DNA of 58,520 nucleotides from Spirochaetae bacterium HGW-Spirochaetae-2. Lineage in GTDB: Bacteria > Spirochaetota > Spirochaetia > Sphaerochaetales > Sphaerochaetaceae. The first letter of the stretch is position 1. Each line of letters starts with the position of its first letter. The stretch covers positions 1 through 58,520 of the forward strand of contig PGXW01000014.1 of the NCBI GenBank assembly GCA_002839355.1. Reading direction: 5' to 3'. A program made the position numbers and the translations under genes. Under the pieces are notes generated by a model that worked only from the letters and a program-made list of their open reading frames with translations, did not search any database and had not been told where the DNA came from. Shown here piece after piece: positions 42,780 through 51,602 of the stretch.

Positions 42780-45700
42780 GCCCACTATATCTCATCGCGA
42801 TGCTGTTGGGTGCGGCATTTCTCCATCCACTCATCCAAAATCGCAGCAAGCTGGCCGGACAGTTGGTGGTGCTGGTGGTACTTGGGGCAACCGTAGCGAT
42901 ACCCCTGCAATGGCTGATGGCCTTGGATATCGCAACGATGCAAACAGTGGTATTCCAGACAGCCGGATTCACGGCTCCCCTTTCCATCAACCTGCAGGTC
43001 GGAGTCGAAGAGTCCCTGTTCCTGGTCATCATCAATGGTGGGGCTTTGTTCAGCGCCTTGTATTTTTTCCGTAGAAGGACCCGGGAGTGGGAAGGCTCAG
43101 TACAGATACTGTTGATGACGTTGGTCTTGGGGGTGAATGGGTTGGTGCTGGGAAGGGACTTGTTCAACCTATTCGTATTCATGGAAATCTCGTCACTCTC
43201 ACTGTATGCCCTGGTTGCGACCACGAAGACCGCGAATTCCTACGAAGCGGGAATCAAACTCATGGTTGCAGGTGGGATCGCCTCGGCATTGTTCCTCATA
43301 GGTGTCGTTTTCCTCTACCGCATGACAGGCACATTGAATCTCGATGACATGATCGCCAACAAGCAGCTGCTGGACAACAAGGCGGGAATCACCGCACTGT
43401 TTCTCATAACCGCCTCCCTCTTGATCGAATTGAAACCGTTTCCGGCAAATGGCTGGGGCGCGGATGTCTACCAGGCCGCAGATCCCGGCGTATCGGCATT
43501 GACCAGTGGAACAAGCGCTACAGCTATCTTCTTCGTGTTGTATAAGATTACCCCGTTGTTTGGATTCGAATTGCTGCAGGTCGTTGCCGCGAGTGGAGGA
43601 ATCACCTTCATATTCTCCCAACTGTTGGCCTACAAGCAGGATTCGGTACGACGCATGTTGGGATACTCGTCGATTGGACAAATCGGACTGTTGATACTCG
43701 TGGTCGCGTTGGGTTCACTCTATGGGGAAGCTTTCACCACCACGATGTTCGGGGGCATCTTCCTTCTGGTCCTATTGCTTGGTGGCAACCATCTTTTCAG
43801 CAAAGCCGGTTTGTTCTGGATGAGTGGAATCACCGGACAACACTCCCTTGGCACCATGCGTCAGTCTAAAACCGTTCGGTTGGGTCCCGTTGGTGCCGCC
43901 TTGCAGGGAATTCTCACTTCGGCTTTGGCGGGATTCCCACCGTTTCCCGCATTTTGGGCCAAATGGATTGTGATTACAGCGTTGTTGGCGTTCGGTTCGT
44001 ATTGGTGGGCATCGATTATCCTGATTGGATCCTTGATCGAAGCTGCGTATCTGTTCAAATGGTTTTTGAATGCAGTCAAATCTCCAGTCGATCCGGGGAC
44101 TGTCCACGATGAAGTGATTCCAGAGGATTTCCCCGAAGAGCCCGTGAAGGAACCAATGGCAGGGGCTTCCCCGGCTGGTATCGTTGCACGTATAGCTCGA
44201 CAATCTTCCGGCGGATGGATCGCCCCGTTCATGGCGACAGCAGTGCTGGTGGCATGTGGAATGCTGCTCGCCACAATGTTCATACTCCGTGGTCGAATCT
44301 CCGGATACCGGGACATGGTCCTGTTGCTGCCTCTCGCGGTATTGGTGCTTTGGACGGTATTCGACGTGATTCGCGTACCTTTCAAACTGCAAATAGGATT
44401 GGCGATCATATGTTCTGCCGGGTATGGATTGGTTTTTCTCCCCGGTTTGGATGGTATCAGGTTGGTATTCGGCCTGATATTCATTGCCGGTTCAGCCGTC
44501 CAGATGGTACCGCTGCTCAATCGTCGGGGGCACCACCGTGGACTTGCGGGAATGCTGCTCGCGCTGGTGTTTTCCTTGGGGAACCTGCTTTTCGCATCTT
44601 CAGCCCTGGAATTCTTCTTCTCTTGGGAACTCATGACGATCACCTCTTTCTTCCTTGTCGTACGTGGCAGGCAGGCCTCGGGAGCCGCATTGCGATACCT
44701 GGTATTCTCGTTGGGAGGAGCCTTCAGTATCCTGGCAGGATTGTTCTTCGGTTCCAGTCCCTTGGCGGCACTGTTGCTCGGTATCGGCTTCCTTGTCAAA
44801 ATGGGCACACTCGGGCTGCACATCTGGCTTCCCGGTGCCTATGCCGAGACCGATGACGATATGTCGACGTTCTTCTCTTCGGTTACGAGCAAGGCGGGAC
44901 TATTCATGCTCTTCCTCCTTGCCGGGCTATTCGTACAGGAGGCGATTCCTGCCGGATTCGCCGCGGGAACCCGTTTGGAGAGCCTGTTGTCGGGCATTGC
45001 CTTCACCGACCTGTTGGGTTGGTTGGGGGTAGTCACCGCCTTTGCCGGGGCATTCCTTGCCCTGTTCAAGGAGGATATCAAATATACGCTCGCCTATTCC
45101 TCTATGGGCCAGGTCGGCTATATGTTGCTCTCCTTCGCCCTCATGTCCCAATTGGGTTGGATGAACAGCCTCTATCTGGCGGTCACTCACCTCATGTTCA
45201 AGGGGATGCTCTTCGTGGCTATCAGCGGGGTGGTGTACCGCACCAAGACCCGTTTGATGTACCAGATGGGTGGCTTGATCACCCGTATGCCGATTACGTT
45301 CTTTACCGTGCTCATCGGCATTATCGCAGTCTCGGGCGTTCCTCCATTGACCGGCTTCGGTGCCAAATGGATGCTGTACACCGCTTTGATCGAAAAAGGA
45401 TGGTATCTGCAGGCCGCTCTCGCCATGTTCGCATCGGGCATCGCCTTCCTCTACCTGTTCAGGCTTATCCACGTGATATTCCTCGGACAGTTGAAGGATG
45501 AGCACCGGACAGTCACCGAGGCTCCGATCTGGATGCTGATTCCGCAAGTCGTCGGGATTGCCGGAATCATGTTGTATTCCATGTATCCTTCGCTCCTGTT
45601 GAAACCGCTCGAGGCGGCTGTCGCTCCGTTCTTCGAAACCACCATTTCGTGGGACGGGTATACGGTGCTCTCAACGCTGGGGTATTGGAACGGAACAGCG

Positions 45701-46048
45701 GTCATGTATGTGACCATGGGAGTCTTTTTGGTGCCTTTGCTCTGGTTGCTGATCGTCCAACGCAAGAACACCCAGAAAGTCGGACAGTTCAATATCGTAT
45801 ACGCCGCCGAGCGTCCGTATCGTCCCGAGACCACCCATTTTGGATACAACTTCTTCGCTCCCTATGAGAAGGCCCTTGGATTCCTCCACAAACCGCTGGC
45901 AACACGTTTCTGGTACCGGGTCGTCTCCGTGGCGGAGGTTGCCGGAAGCATGGTCCGCAAATTGTATACGGGAAATATCCAGACCTATGCACTCTGGATC
46001 GTGATCTATACCAGTATCCTGTTGTCGATACTCCAGAGAGGGATGTGA
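42773..46048 (+). CDS. Tandem fusion of two MrpD/NuoL-like ion-pumping subunits (1091 aa)
   Basis: A continuous frame encoding two full antiporter-like modules joined by a polar linker near residues 440-500. Module 1 has the helix-5 glutamate Glu138 (FVFMEISSLSLYALVA) and Lys221 (IELKPFPANGWGADVYQ). Module 2 has Glu619 (FSWELMTITSFFLVV), Lys676 (GFLVKMGTLGLHIWLPGAYAE) and GMLLALVFSLGNLLF. Both key charge pairs of proton-translocating NuoL/M/N proteins are therefore present twice. Archaeal MBS uses two separate subunits, H and H', at this position, against one in MBH. Two pumping modules imply more ions moved per electron pair. About 27 or more helices are expected. Confidence 0.92.
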   Translation: MVSPLYLIAMLLGAAFLHPLIQNRSKLAGQLVVLVVLGATVAIPLQWLMALDIATMQTVVFQTAGFTAPLSINLQVGVEESLFLVIINGGALFSALYFFRRRTREWEGSVQILLMTLVLGVNGLVLGRDLFNLFVFMEISSLSLYALVATTKTANSYEAGIKLMVAGGIASALFLIGVVFLYRMTGTLNLDDMIANKQLLDNKAGITALFLITASLLIELKPFPANGWGADVYQAADPGVSALTSGTSATAIFFVLYKITPLFGFELLQVVAASGGITFIFSQLLAYKQDSVRRMLGYSSIGQIGLLILVVALGSLYGEAFTTTMFGGIFLLVLLLGGNHLFSKAGLFWMSGITGQHSLGTMRQSKTVRLGPVGAALQGILTSALAGFPPFPAFWAKWIVITALLAFGSYWWASIILIGSLIEAAYLFKWFLNAVKSPVDPGTVHDEVIPEDFPEEPVKEPMAGASPAGIVARIARQSSGGWIAPFMATAVLVACGMLLATMFILRGRISGYRDMVLLLPLAVLVLWTVFDVIRVPFKLQIGLAIICSAGYGLVFLPGLDGIRLVFGLIFIAGSAVQMVPLLNRRGHHRGLAGMLLALVFSLGNLLFASSALEFFFSWELMTITSFFLVVRGRQASGAALRYLVFSLGGAFSILAGLFFGSSPLAALLLGIGFLVKMGTLGLHIWLPGAYAETDDDMSTFFSSVTSKAGLFMLFLLAGLFVQEAIPAGFAAGTRLESLLSGIAFTDLLGWLGVVTAFAGAFLALFKEDIKYTLAYSSMGQVGYMLLSFALMSQLGWMNSLYLAVTHLMFKGMLFVAISGVVYRTKTRLMYQMGGLITRMPITFFTVLIGIIAVSGVPPLTGFGAKWMLYTALIEKGWYLQAALAMFASGIAFLYLFRLIHVIFLGQLKDEHRTVTEAPIWMLIPQVVGIAGIMLYSMYPSLLLKPLEAAVAPFFETTISWDGYTVLSTLGYWNGTAVMYVTMGVFLVPLLWLLIVQRKNTQKVGQFNIVYAAERPYRPETTHFGYNFFAPYEKALGFLHKPLATRFWYRVVSVAEVAGSMVRKLYTGNIQTYALWIVIYTSILLSILQRGM

Positions 46049-46052
46049 TCGT

Positions 46053-46964
46053 ATGAATGAAATTATGACCAAGGCATGGTACACGCTCATCTCGTTGTTC
46101 GTGATAACCAATTACGGATTGCTGCTCGGTGGCACGATGGCACGGGTTCGGGCCAAAGTACAGGGAAGGATCGGCCAACCGGTCTGGCAGCCGTATATCG
46201 ATATTCTCAAGAACAATTTCAAACGTACCGGAATCTACCACGGTGTCATGTTCTATCTTGGACCGGTATTCCGCCTGGCAGGTGGACTGGGAACCTACCT
46301 GTTCATCCCCGCGGTATACGGATCGCTTGTGTTCTCGAACTTCTCCTTCTCCGGCGACTTGCTGTTGGTCATGTATTTCATCTTTTTCGGCCAATTGGGT
46401 ATGGCTCTGGGTGCCGGTCAAAGCGGACATCCCTACAGTCCGCTCGGGGTTTCCCGTGGATTGGCCCAGATGACGGCCTTCGAAGTGCCCTTCGCACTCT
46501 CGGTAATCGCAATCGCCGCGCAGTACCAGACCCTCTCGATAACGGAGATAGTCGCCGCCCAACAGGGAGGAATACTCAATTGGGTCGCATTCACCAATCC
46601 GCTCGCCATGGTAGCGGGAATGATCTCGTTCCTCGGCATGTCGATGGGCAATCCGTTCAGTGTGGTCATCGCTCCCCAGGAGATACCGATCGGACCGCCG
46701 ACAGAAATGCAGTCGAGCTTTCTTGGGATGCTCCAGACCAACAGGGCCATCTTCAACGGTGCCAAGCTGGTGCTGTTCATGAACTTGTACTTTGGAGGAG
46801 CCACGAATATCTGGATCATGGTCATCAAGACTTTCCTGATCTACCTCTATACGGTGATTGTCGATGCATCGTTCCCACGATTCAGGACCGACCAGTCGAT
46901 CAGGTTTTTCCTGGGGACTCCCGCGCTGATAGGAATTGCTGCAGTCGTACTGCAGATGCTGTAG
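46053..46964 (+). CDS. mbxM: NuoH/MbxM-like membrane anchor subunit (303 aa)
   Basis: A complex-I NuoH homologue with about eight helices linking the peripheral redox arm to the pumping modules. Recognisable segments are RVRAKVQGRIGQPVWQPYIDILKNNFKRT, the family's quinone-cavity loop equivalent, and GHPYSPLGVSRGLAQMTAFEVPFALSVIA. The position, before J, K and L, is that of the mbx/mbs order rather than mbh, where M comes after L. It lies five bases after the MrpD-fusion gene. Confidence 0.93.
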   Translation: MNEIMTKAWYTLISLFVITNYGLLLGGTMARVRAKVQGRIGQPVWQPYIDILKNNFKRTGIYHGVMFYLGPVFRLAGGLGTYLFIPAVYGSLVFSNFSFSGDLLLVMYFIFFGQLGMALGAGQSGHPYSPLGVSRGLAQMTAFEVPFALSVIAIAAQYQTLSITEIVAAQQGGILNWVAFTNPLAMVAGMISFLGMSMGNPFSVVIAPQEIPIGPPTEMQSSFLGMLQTNRAIFNGAKLVLFMNLYFGGATNIWIMVIKTFLIYLYTVIVDASFPRFRTDQSIRFFLGTPALIGIAAVVLQML

Positions 46965-46976
46965 GAGCACAGACAT

Positions 46977-47660
46977 ATGAAGGAGTCGAATATGGATGGG
47001 TTGCAGACAACCGCGACAGAAACGGAACAGCAGCTGGAGGATATGGCCAAGGAGATGCGGTTGGCCAACGATGGACTTTTGGAGCAGGACAAGGGCTATT
47101 TCTGCGATGTGCGGCCCCATCGCGTGGAACCGTACAAGGGGATCATGGAGTCCTTCGCCAACTGGGCACGTTCGCAATCGCTCTGGATCCTCGGATTCGG
47201 GACCGGATGCGGCGCCATAGAGTTGCGGCCGCTCATGACGTCGCGGTTCGACATGTACCGCTATGGTATCCAGGCCCGGCCGACACCACGCCAATCCTGT
47301 GTCTTCATAATCGGCGGCTATGCCTCGGTGAAGACTCTCAAGCGGATCGTCAGGAGCTATGAACAGATGCAGGGACCGAAGTTTGTCCTCGGGTTGGGCA
47401 GTTGCACGGTCAACGGAGGCATGTACTGGGACAGCTACAACACGATCAATCGGATCGACCAGTATATACCGGTGGATGTCTATATCGCCGGTTGCATGCC
47501 GCGTCCCGAGGCGTTGCTCGGCGGGTTCATCAAGCTCAAGCAGATGATCCGTGAAGGCAAATGCGAGGGGATGAACAAATACATCGATGATTTCGATTGG
47601 TACAAGGCAAATCAGAAACAGATTATCCACGATTGGAACATGCCGGATTACAACTGGTGA
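46977..47660 (+). CDS. mbxJ: NuoB/MbxJ-like Fe-S subunit (227 aa)
   Basis: The NuoB-like core covers about 65-190. NuoB normally has four cysteines, including a tandem pair; here the pair is TGCGAIE with a single Cys78. The others are Cys143 in GLGSCTVNGG and Cys173 in AGCMPRPEAL. A cluster with three protein ligands fits the site-differentiated cluster reported for the archaeal sulfane reductase MBS. An acidic N-terminal extension of about 55 residues is unusual for the family. Either the ATG at 46977 (TAGGAG) or that at 46992 (AAGGAG) could be the start. Confidence 0.92.
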   Translation: MKESNMDGLQTTATETEQQLEDMAKEMRLANDGLLEQDKGYFCDVRPHRVEPYKGIMESFANWARSQSLWILGFGTGCGAIELRPLMTSRFDMYRYGIQARPTPRQSCVFIIGGYASVKTLKRIVRSYEQMQGPKFVLGLGSCTVNGGMYWDSYNTINRIDQYIPVDVYIAGCMPRPEALLGGFIKLKQMIREGKCEGMNKYIDDFDWYKANQKQIIHDWNMPDYNW

Positions 47661-47675
47661 CCAAGAGGAGCACGT

Positions 47676-48221
47676 GTGGCAACTGAACGACAGGAAAGGA
47701 CAATACAGGAAGTGAAGGACTCGGACCCGGTGTGCGATGCACAAACCGGATTGAAGTTCGTCCACGTGGAAGCCGACCAGGCTGTGGCATATATCACCCG
47801 TCTTCGCGATGTGCAGGGGTATACGCATCTGGTATTCTTCACCGCCATCGACTATATCGAGGATTCCATTTTCCGTCTTACCTATATGGTGCACAACTAT
47901 GCCAGTAGGCAGGATCTGGGGGTGCAAGTCGACATTCCACGCCATGGGACGACCATGGAGTCGATCCATCACCTGTGGCCGCATGCTGCGACCTACCAGA
48001 GGGAATTGAAAGAGATGTTCGGCATCGATTTCCCCGGCAGCCCGGGACTCGACGACAGCTTTATCCTGGAGGGTTGGACCGGGATTCCTCCCATGCGTCG
48101 GGAGTTCGACACCAAGCTCTATTCCGAGCAGACCTATTTCCCGAGACCGGGACGGGTCACACACGACACTACGGCATATATGAAAGAAAAACTGTACCCC
48201 AGCGAGGCCGAGACATGGTAG
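47676..48221 (+). CDS. mbxK: NuoC/MbxK-like subunit (181 aa)
   Basis: A 30-kDa-subunit homologue of complex I. It shows a beta-rich core with THLVFFTAIDYIEDSIFRLTYMVHNY and the diagnostic HHLWPHAATYQRELKEMFGIDFPGSPGLDDSFILEGW, equivalent to the PxAxWxEREVxDMxGIxFxGHPxxxRIL(L)PxDW motif. It structures the interface around the L subunit. The start is GTG at 47676 with AAGAGGAG five bases upstream. It overlaps the L gene by seven bases. Confidence 0.93.
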   Translation: MATERQERTIQEVKDSDPVCDAQTGLKFVHVEADQAVAYITRLRDVQGYTHLVFFTAIDYIEDSIFRLTYMVHNYASRQDLGVQVDIPRHGTTMESIHHLWPHAATYQRELKEMFGIDFPGSPGLDDSFILEGWTGIPPMRREFDTKLYSEQTYFPRPGRVTHDTTAYMKEKLYPSEAETW

Positions 48222-49402
48222 AAACGGTGAAGCACGATCCAAGAAGCAAGTTCCCGCCAGTAGATGCCACCAGCGGCAAGAGTGTGTACAACCTGCAATC
48301 GGGAAAATATATGAAGGTCTGGCAGGGTCCGCAGCACCCTGGCATCACCGGAAACATGTCGCTCGAGCTCACCGTGTGCGGCGACGAGGTCATCGATTGC
48401 AAGACCCATGTCGGGTATCTGCACCGGGGATTCGAGAAATTGATGGAACGGCGCAGATATATCCAATGCTTTCCCCTGGTGTGCAGGATATGTGTGCCTG
48501 AACCCGACTTCAACGAATACCTGTTCGCCGAAGGTGCCGAAGAGCTTGCGGGAATCGAAATACCCGAGAAGGCCCGCTGGTATCGGGCCTTGACGTTGGA
48601 GATGGCGCGGCTCGCCTCGTTTCTGATGTGGATAGGAGGGCAGGCGGCGGCATTCGGCATGGGAACGATCGGACAATGGACTGTCACCATGCGCGACTAT
48701 GTGCTCGATCTGTTCGAGGAACTCAGTGGAGGACGCATCTACCACATGTATATAATTCCCGGAGGAGTCAGGGCAGATCTCCCTGCCGGTTTTGCGCTTC
48801 GGGTGGAGCAGACGCTTGCACAGATTGGGAAGGTGCTCGACGATGTCGAATTGGCACTGATGTACAATGCGGTCTTCAAGAAACGGGCTATGGGACTTGG
48901 GGTGATCACGCCGTCGATGGTCGACGAATACGGTATCACCGGTCCGAATGCGAGGGGTAGTGGAATCCAACGGGATATCCGTAAGGACAATCCCTACCTG
49001 GTCTATGACCAACTGGAATTTTCCATCGTCACCGAAACTGGTGGGGATGCGTATGCACGCACATGGGTCCGGTTGCGTGAGACAAGGCAATCCATCGACC
49101 TGATTCGCCAGATGCTGGAAAAAATGCCGACTTCCGGTCCCTTCTTCCAGAAGCTGCCGAACGTGTTGCATTGGAAGATTCCTGCCGGACAAACCTACAA
49201 GAAGGCTGAATGCACCCGTGGTGAATATGGATTCTTCATGGTCTCCGATGGCACCGAATTGCCGCGAAGAATCTATGTCCGGGGTCCGAGTTATACCCAT
49301 GCGGTCACATTGATGGAGAAGCTGGCGATCAATGTGAATATCGCCGACACCGCGGGGCTTATGGTCTCCCTGCATACCTACCCGCCGGAAATAGAGAGGT
49401 GA
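48215..49402 (+). CDS. mbxL: NuoD/MbxL-like large subunit without a Ni-binding site (395 aa)
   Basis: A homologue of the large subunit of group 4 hydrogenases and NuoD. The N-terminal motif aligns with the hydrogenase RxCGxC as LVCRICVPEPDF, keeping Cys90 and Cys93. The C-terminus reads SLHTYPPEIER where hydrogenases have DPCxxC. Two of four Ni-Fe ligands are thus missing, and no C-terminal maturation tail or hyp gene is present. This is the pattern of MbxL/MbsL, not MbhL. HRGFEKLMERR and the long helical middle part are conserved. The start is the ATG at 48215, overlapping the K gene. Confidence 0.93.
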   Translation: MVETVKHDPRSKFPPVDATSGKSVYNLQSGKYMKVWQGPQHPGITGNMSLELTVCGDEVIDCKTHVGYLHRGFEKLMERRRYIQCFPLVCRICVPEPDFNEYLFAEGAEELAGIEIPEKARWYRALTLEMARLASFLMWIGGQAAAFGMGTIGQWTVTMRDYVLDLFEELSGGRIYHMYIIPGGVRADLPAGFALRVEQTLAQIGKVLDDVELALMYNAVFKKRAMGLGVITPSMVDEYGITGPNARGSGIQRDIRKDNPYLVYDQLEFSIVTETGGDAYARTWVRLRETRQSIDLIRQMLEKMPTSGPFFQKLPNVLHWKIPAGQTYKKAECTRGEYGFFMVSDGTELPRRIYVRGPSYTHAVTLMEKLAINVNIADTAGLMVSLHTYPPEIER

Positions 49403-49406
49403 GACG

Positions 49407-51182
49407 ATGAGTTTGAAAGATATCATAGCTCCGTTTTCCGTATGGAAGCGGGTCTTCGAAAAACCCTACACGAACAAGAAGCCGATCGATACCCGTCCGG
49501 GAGCTCCCCGATACCGCGGGTTCCATGTGAATGACCTGGATACCTGCATCGGGTGCGGAACCTGTGAGGAAATTTGCCAGAACGCTGCGATCGACATGGT
49601 CCCGGTACGGGAAACACGTCACGGTGATTCGGGATTGCGTCCGAAAATGGATTATGGCCGGTGCTGTTGGTGCGCCCTCTGTGTCGACATTTGTCCCTCG
49701 GGTTCCTTGGGGATGAGCAACGAATACCTGTGGGTCGACGAGGACCCCGAGGTTTTCCGATTCATTCCGGGACATGACGAGAAATCGTGGAACGACAGCG
49801 AACTCGGATATCGGCGGGCGGAGGGCTACGACTTGCTCGAGGGAAATCGTGTTCCCATGCCGATGCTTTCGGTCGAAGAGAGCCAGAAGAGTTTCGTTGA
49901 GATGGTGCAGGGGTATTCCAAAGAACAGGCGAAAGCCGAAGCGGACCGGTGTATTGCCTGTGGCATCTGTGTGGCGACATGCCCGGCGCATATGCGGGTT
50001 CCCGAATATATCAAGGCCATACGGGACGATGACATGGTCGAAGGCCTGAGGATCGTATACCAGGCCAATCCCTTGCCGGCATCGTGCGGGCGCGTTTGCT
50101 CGCATGCCTGCGAATATGTCTGTGCCATGAACCATAAGGGTGAAGCGATTTCCATCCGATGGCTGAAACGCTATATCGTCGATCAGATCTATCTTGGCGA
50201 CTATGCCAAGATCCTGCACGAACGCGAGCCGGACAACGGAAAGAAGGTTGCGATCATCGGTTCGGGTCCCGGCGGATTGAGCGCCGCCTATTACCTGCGT
50301 CTGCTTGGATATGCGGTGACAATCTACGATGCAAACGAGAAGGCCGGCGGTATGCTCCGGTACGGTATTCCCGAATATCGACTTCCCTACGATCAAGTCG
50401 AGAAGGATATCGAATTCATCGCATCCTTGGGTGTCGAGTTCCGTCAAAATACCCGCATAGGAGTCGATGTCGATTTCCTTGAAGTATATGGACACAACGA
50501 TGCGGTATTCTTTTCCACCGGTCTTTCCGATCCCTTCGGGTTGGAAATTGCCGGTGAGGACCTTCCGGGTGTCGTCTCCGGGCTCGACCTGTTGGCCGAT
50601 GTCACAAATGGCAAGACACCGGATATTGGCTCGTCCGTTGTCGTCGTCGGTGGCGGCAATGTCGCCATGGATGCGGCCCGGACTTCACGTCGCTATGGTG
50701 CTCAGGTGACGATCCTCTACAGACGCCGGGAGGCCGATATGCCCGCCGACAGCGAGGAGATCCATGAAGCGCGTGGAGAGGGATGTGAAATCGTGGTGCA
50801 GGCGATTCCCCTACGCATCGAGAAGGGAGAGCATACACGGTTGAAGCTCTACTGGGGAAAAGCGGAGATGGTGTCGGACGGCCCGGGAAAACGCCCGAGG
50901 CCGGTATTGATCGAGGGTTCGGAGGAGATGATAGCCTGCGATACGGTGATTCCGGCGATTGGACAAGCTGGGGACTTCACCTTCCTCCCACAGGATATCG
51001 CATCGAGGCTCGTTGTTAAACGAGGGCAGGTTGAGGTCGATGAGTTCCATAGGACATCGGTCGACAAGATCTACGCCGGAGGCGATATCGCAAATCCGAA
51101 ACGCGATGCGATCAGTGCGATCGCGAACGGTCATTCGGCGGCGAAGGGAATCGACATATACTTGGGCAATTTCCAGGATTAA
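49407..51182 (+). CDS. MbxN ferredoxin fused to GltD/NfnB-like FAD-NAD(P)H oxidoreductase (591 aa)
   Basis: Residues 1-125 are a NuoI/MbhN-like ferredoxin: CIGCGTCEEIC (Cys47, 50, 53, 57) and CCWCALCVDIC (Cys86, 89, 92, 96) form two [4Fe-4S] sites. Residues 150-260 are a GltD-type N-domain with CIACGICVATC (182-192) and CGRVCSHACEYVC (227-239). Then come an FAD fold (GSGPGG, 285-290) and an NAD(P)H fold (VVVVGGGNVAMDAARTSRRYG with YRRRE near 438-442, favouring NADPH), ending GGDIANPKRDAISAIANG. It lies four bases after mbxL. I infer that it carries electrons between NAD(P)H and the membrane complex or ferredoxin; it is not a glutamate synthase, as no gltB gene is nearby. Confidence 0.9.
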   Translation: MSLKDIIAPFSVWKRVFEKPYTNKKPIDTRPGAPRYRGFHVNDLDTCIGCGTCEEICQNAAIDMVPVRETRHGDSGLRPKMDYGRCCWCALCVDICPSGSLGMSNEYLWVDEDPEVFRFIPGHDEKSWNDSELGYRRAEGYDLLEGNRVPMPMLSVEESQKSFVEMVQGYSKEQAKAEADRCIACGICVATCPAHMRVPEYIKAIRDDDMVEGLRIVYQANPLPASCGRVCSHACEYVCAMNHKGEAISIRWLKRYIVDQIYLGDYAKILHEREPDNGKKVAIIGSGPGGLSAAYYLRLLGYAVTIYDANEKAGGMLRYGIPEYRLPYDQVEKDIEFIASLGVEFRQNTRIGVDVDFLEVYGHNDAVFFSTGLSDPFGLEIAGEDLPGVVSGLDLLADVTNGKTPDIGSSVVVVGGGNVAMDAARTSRRYGAQVTILYRRREADMPADSEEIHEARGEGCEIVVQAIPLRIEKGEHTRLKLYWGKAEMVSDGPGKRPRPVLIEGSEEMIACDTVIPAIGQAGDFTFLPQDIASRLVVKRGQVEVDEFHRTSVDKIYAGGDIANPKRDAISAIANGHSAAKGIDIYLGNFQD

Positions 51183-51246
51183 ATCGGTCAAATGGACAAA
51201 ATCCGGGGATTGGGGTACCATACCGCGAGATACGCAGGGAGTGGGA

Positions 51247-51585
51247 ATGGAAAACGAAACGCATAAGGCCGAGATACTGGCACAAGTAATGGAAAAGTTC
51301 GACAAGAACCAATGCGCATTGGTCGAGAGGATGCTCTCGATCATGTCGAATCCGGTTCGTTTCCACATTCTGTGTGCCCTGGAAAAGGAATCGTTCTCCG
51401 TGTCGGAACTGATGGTCCTGAGCAAAAGCCGTGTGTCCAACGTTTCCCAACAATTGAAGATGATGACCCTCGCCGGGTATATCAGCAAGGAACGGCAAGG
51501 CAAGCAAATCATCTATACGCTCAAGGATGGGCGTATAAGGGAGTTGATCCACAAGCTCGAAGAGTTGTTCGGCGATACACGGTAG
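51247..51585 (+). CDS. ArsR/SmtB-type transcriptional regulator (112 aa)
   Basis: A single winged helix-turn-helix protein: MLSIMSNPVRFHILCALEKESFSVSELMVLSKSRVSNVSQQLKMMTLAGYISKERQGKQIIYTL is the ArsR signature. The recognition helix is SRVSNVSQQLKMM. It has two cysteines, Cys23 and Cys43, but not the CVCxC metal motif of ArsR/CadC, so a thiol or redox switch is conceivable. It starts 64 bases after the flavoprotein gene with a GGGAG site and has no strong promoter of its own. It is probably co-transcribed as the last gene of the MBX-like operon and autoregulates it through the palindrome at 40178-40203. Confidence 0.9.
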   Translation: MENETHKAEILAQVMEKFDKNQCALVERMLSIMSNPVRFHILCALEKESFSVSELMVLSKSRVSNVSQQLKMMTLAGYISKERQGKQIIYTLKDGRIRELIHKLEELFGDTR

Positions 51586-51602
51586 TGCCTGTTGGGAGTA
51601 TC

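Noticed and set aside
45789-48242. An 817-codon open frame on the minus strand across the M, J and K genes.
   Set aside because: It is antisense to several well-defined, overlapping genes, its product has no recognisable domain and is rich in His, Arg and Asp in the way of shadow frames. The long opening reflects codon choice on the plus strand.
46977-49402. Reading the cluster as an energy-converting NiFe hydrogenase.
   Set aside because: The large subunit lacks the C-terminal CxxC and a maturation tail, and no hydrogenase maturation genes are in the window.
49407-51182. Annotation as glutamate synthase small subunit.
   Set aside because: Although the C-terminal half is GltD-like, there is no large subunit gene, and the N-terminal NuoI-like ferredoxin plus the operon context tie it to the membrane complex.
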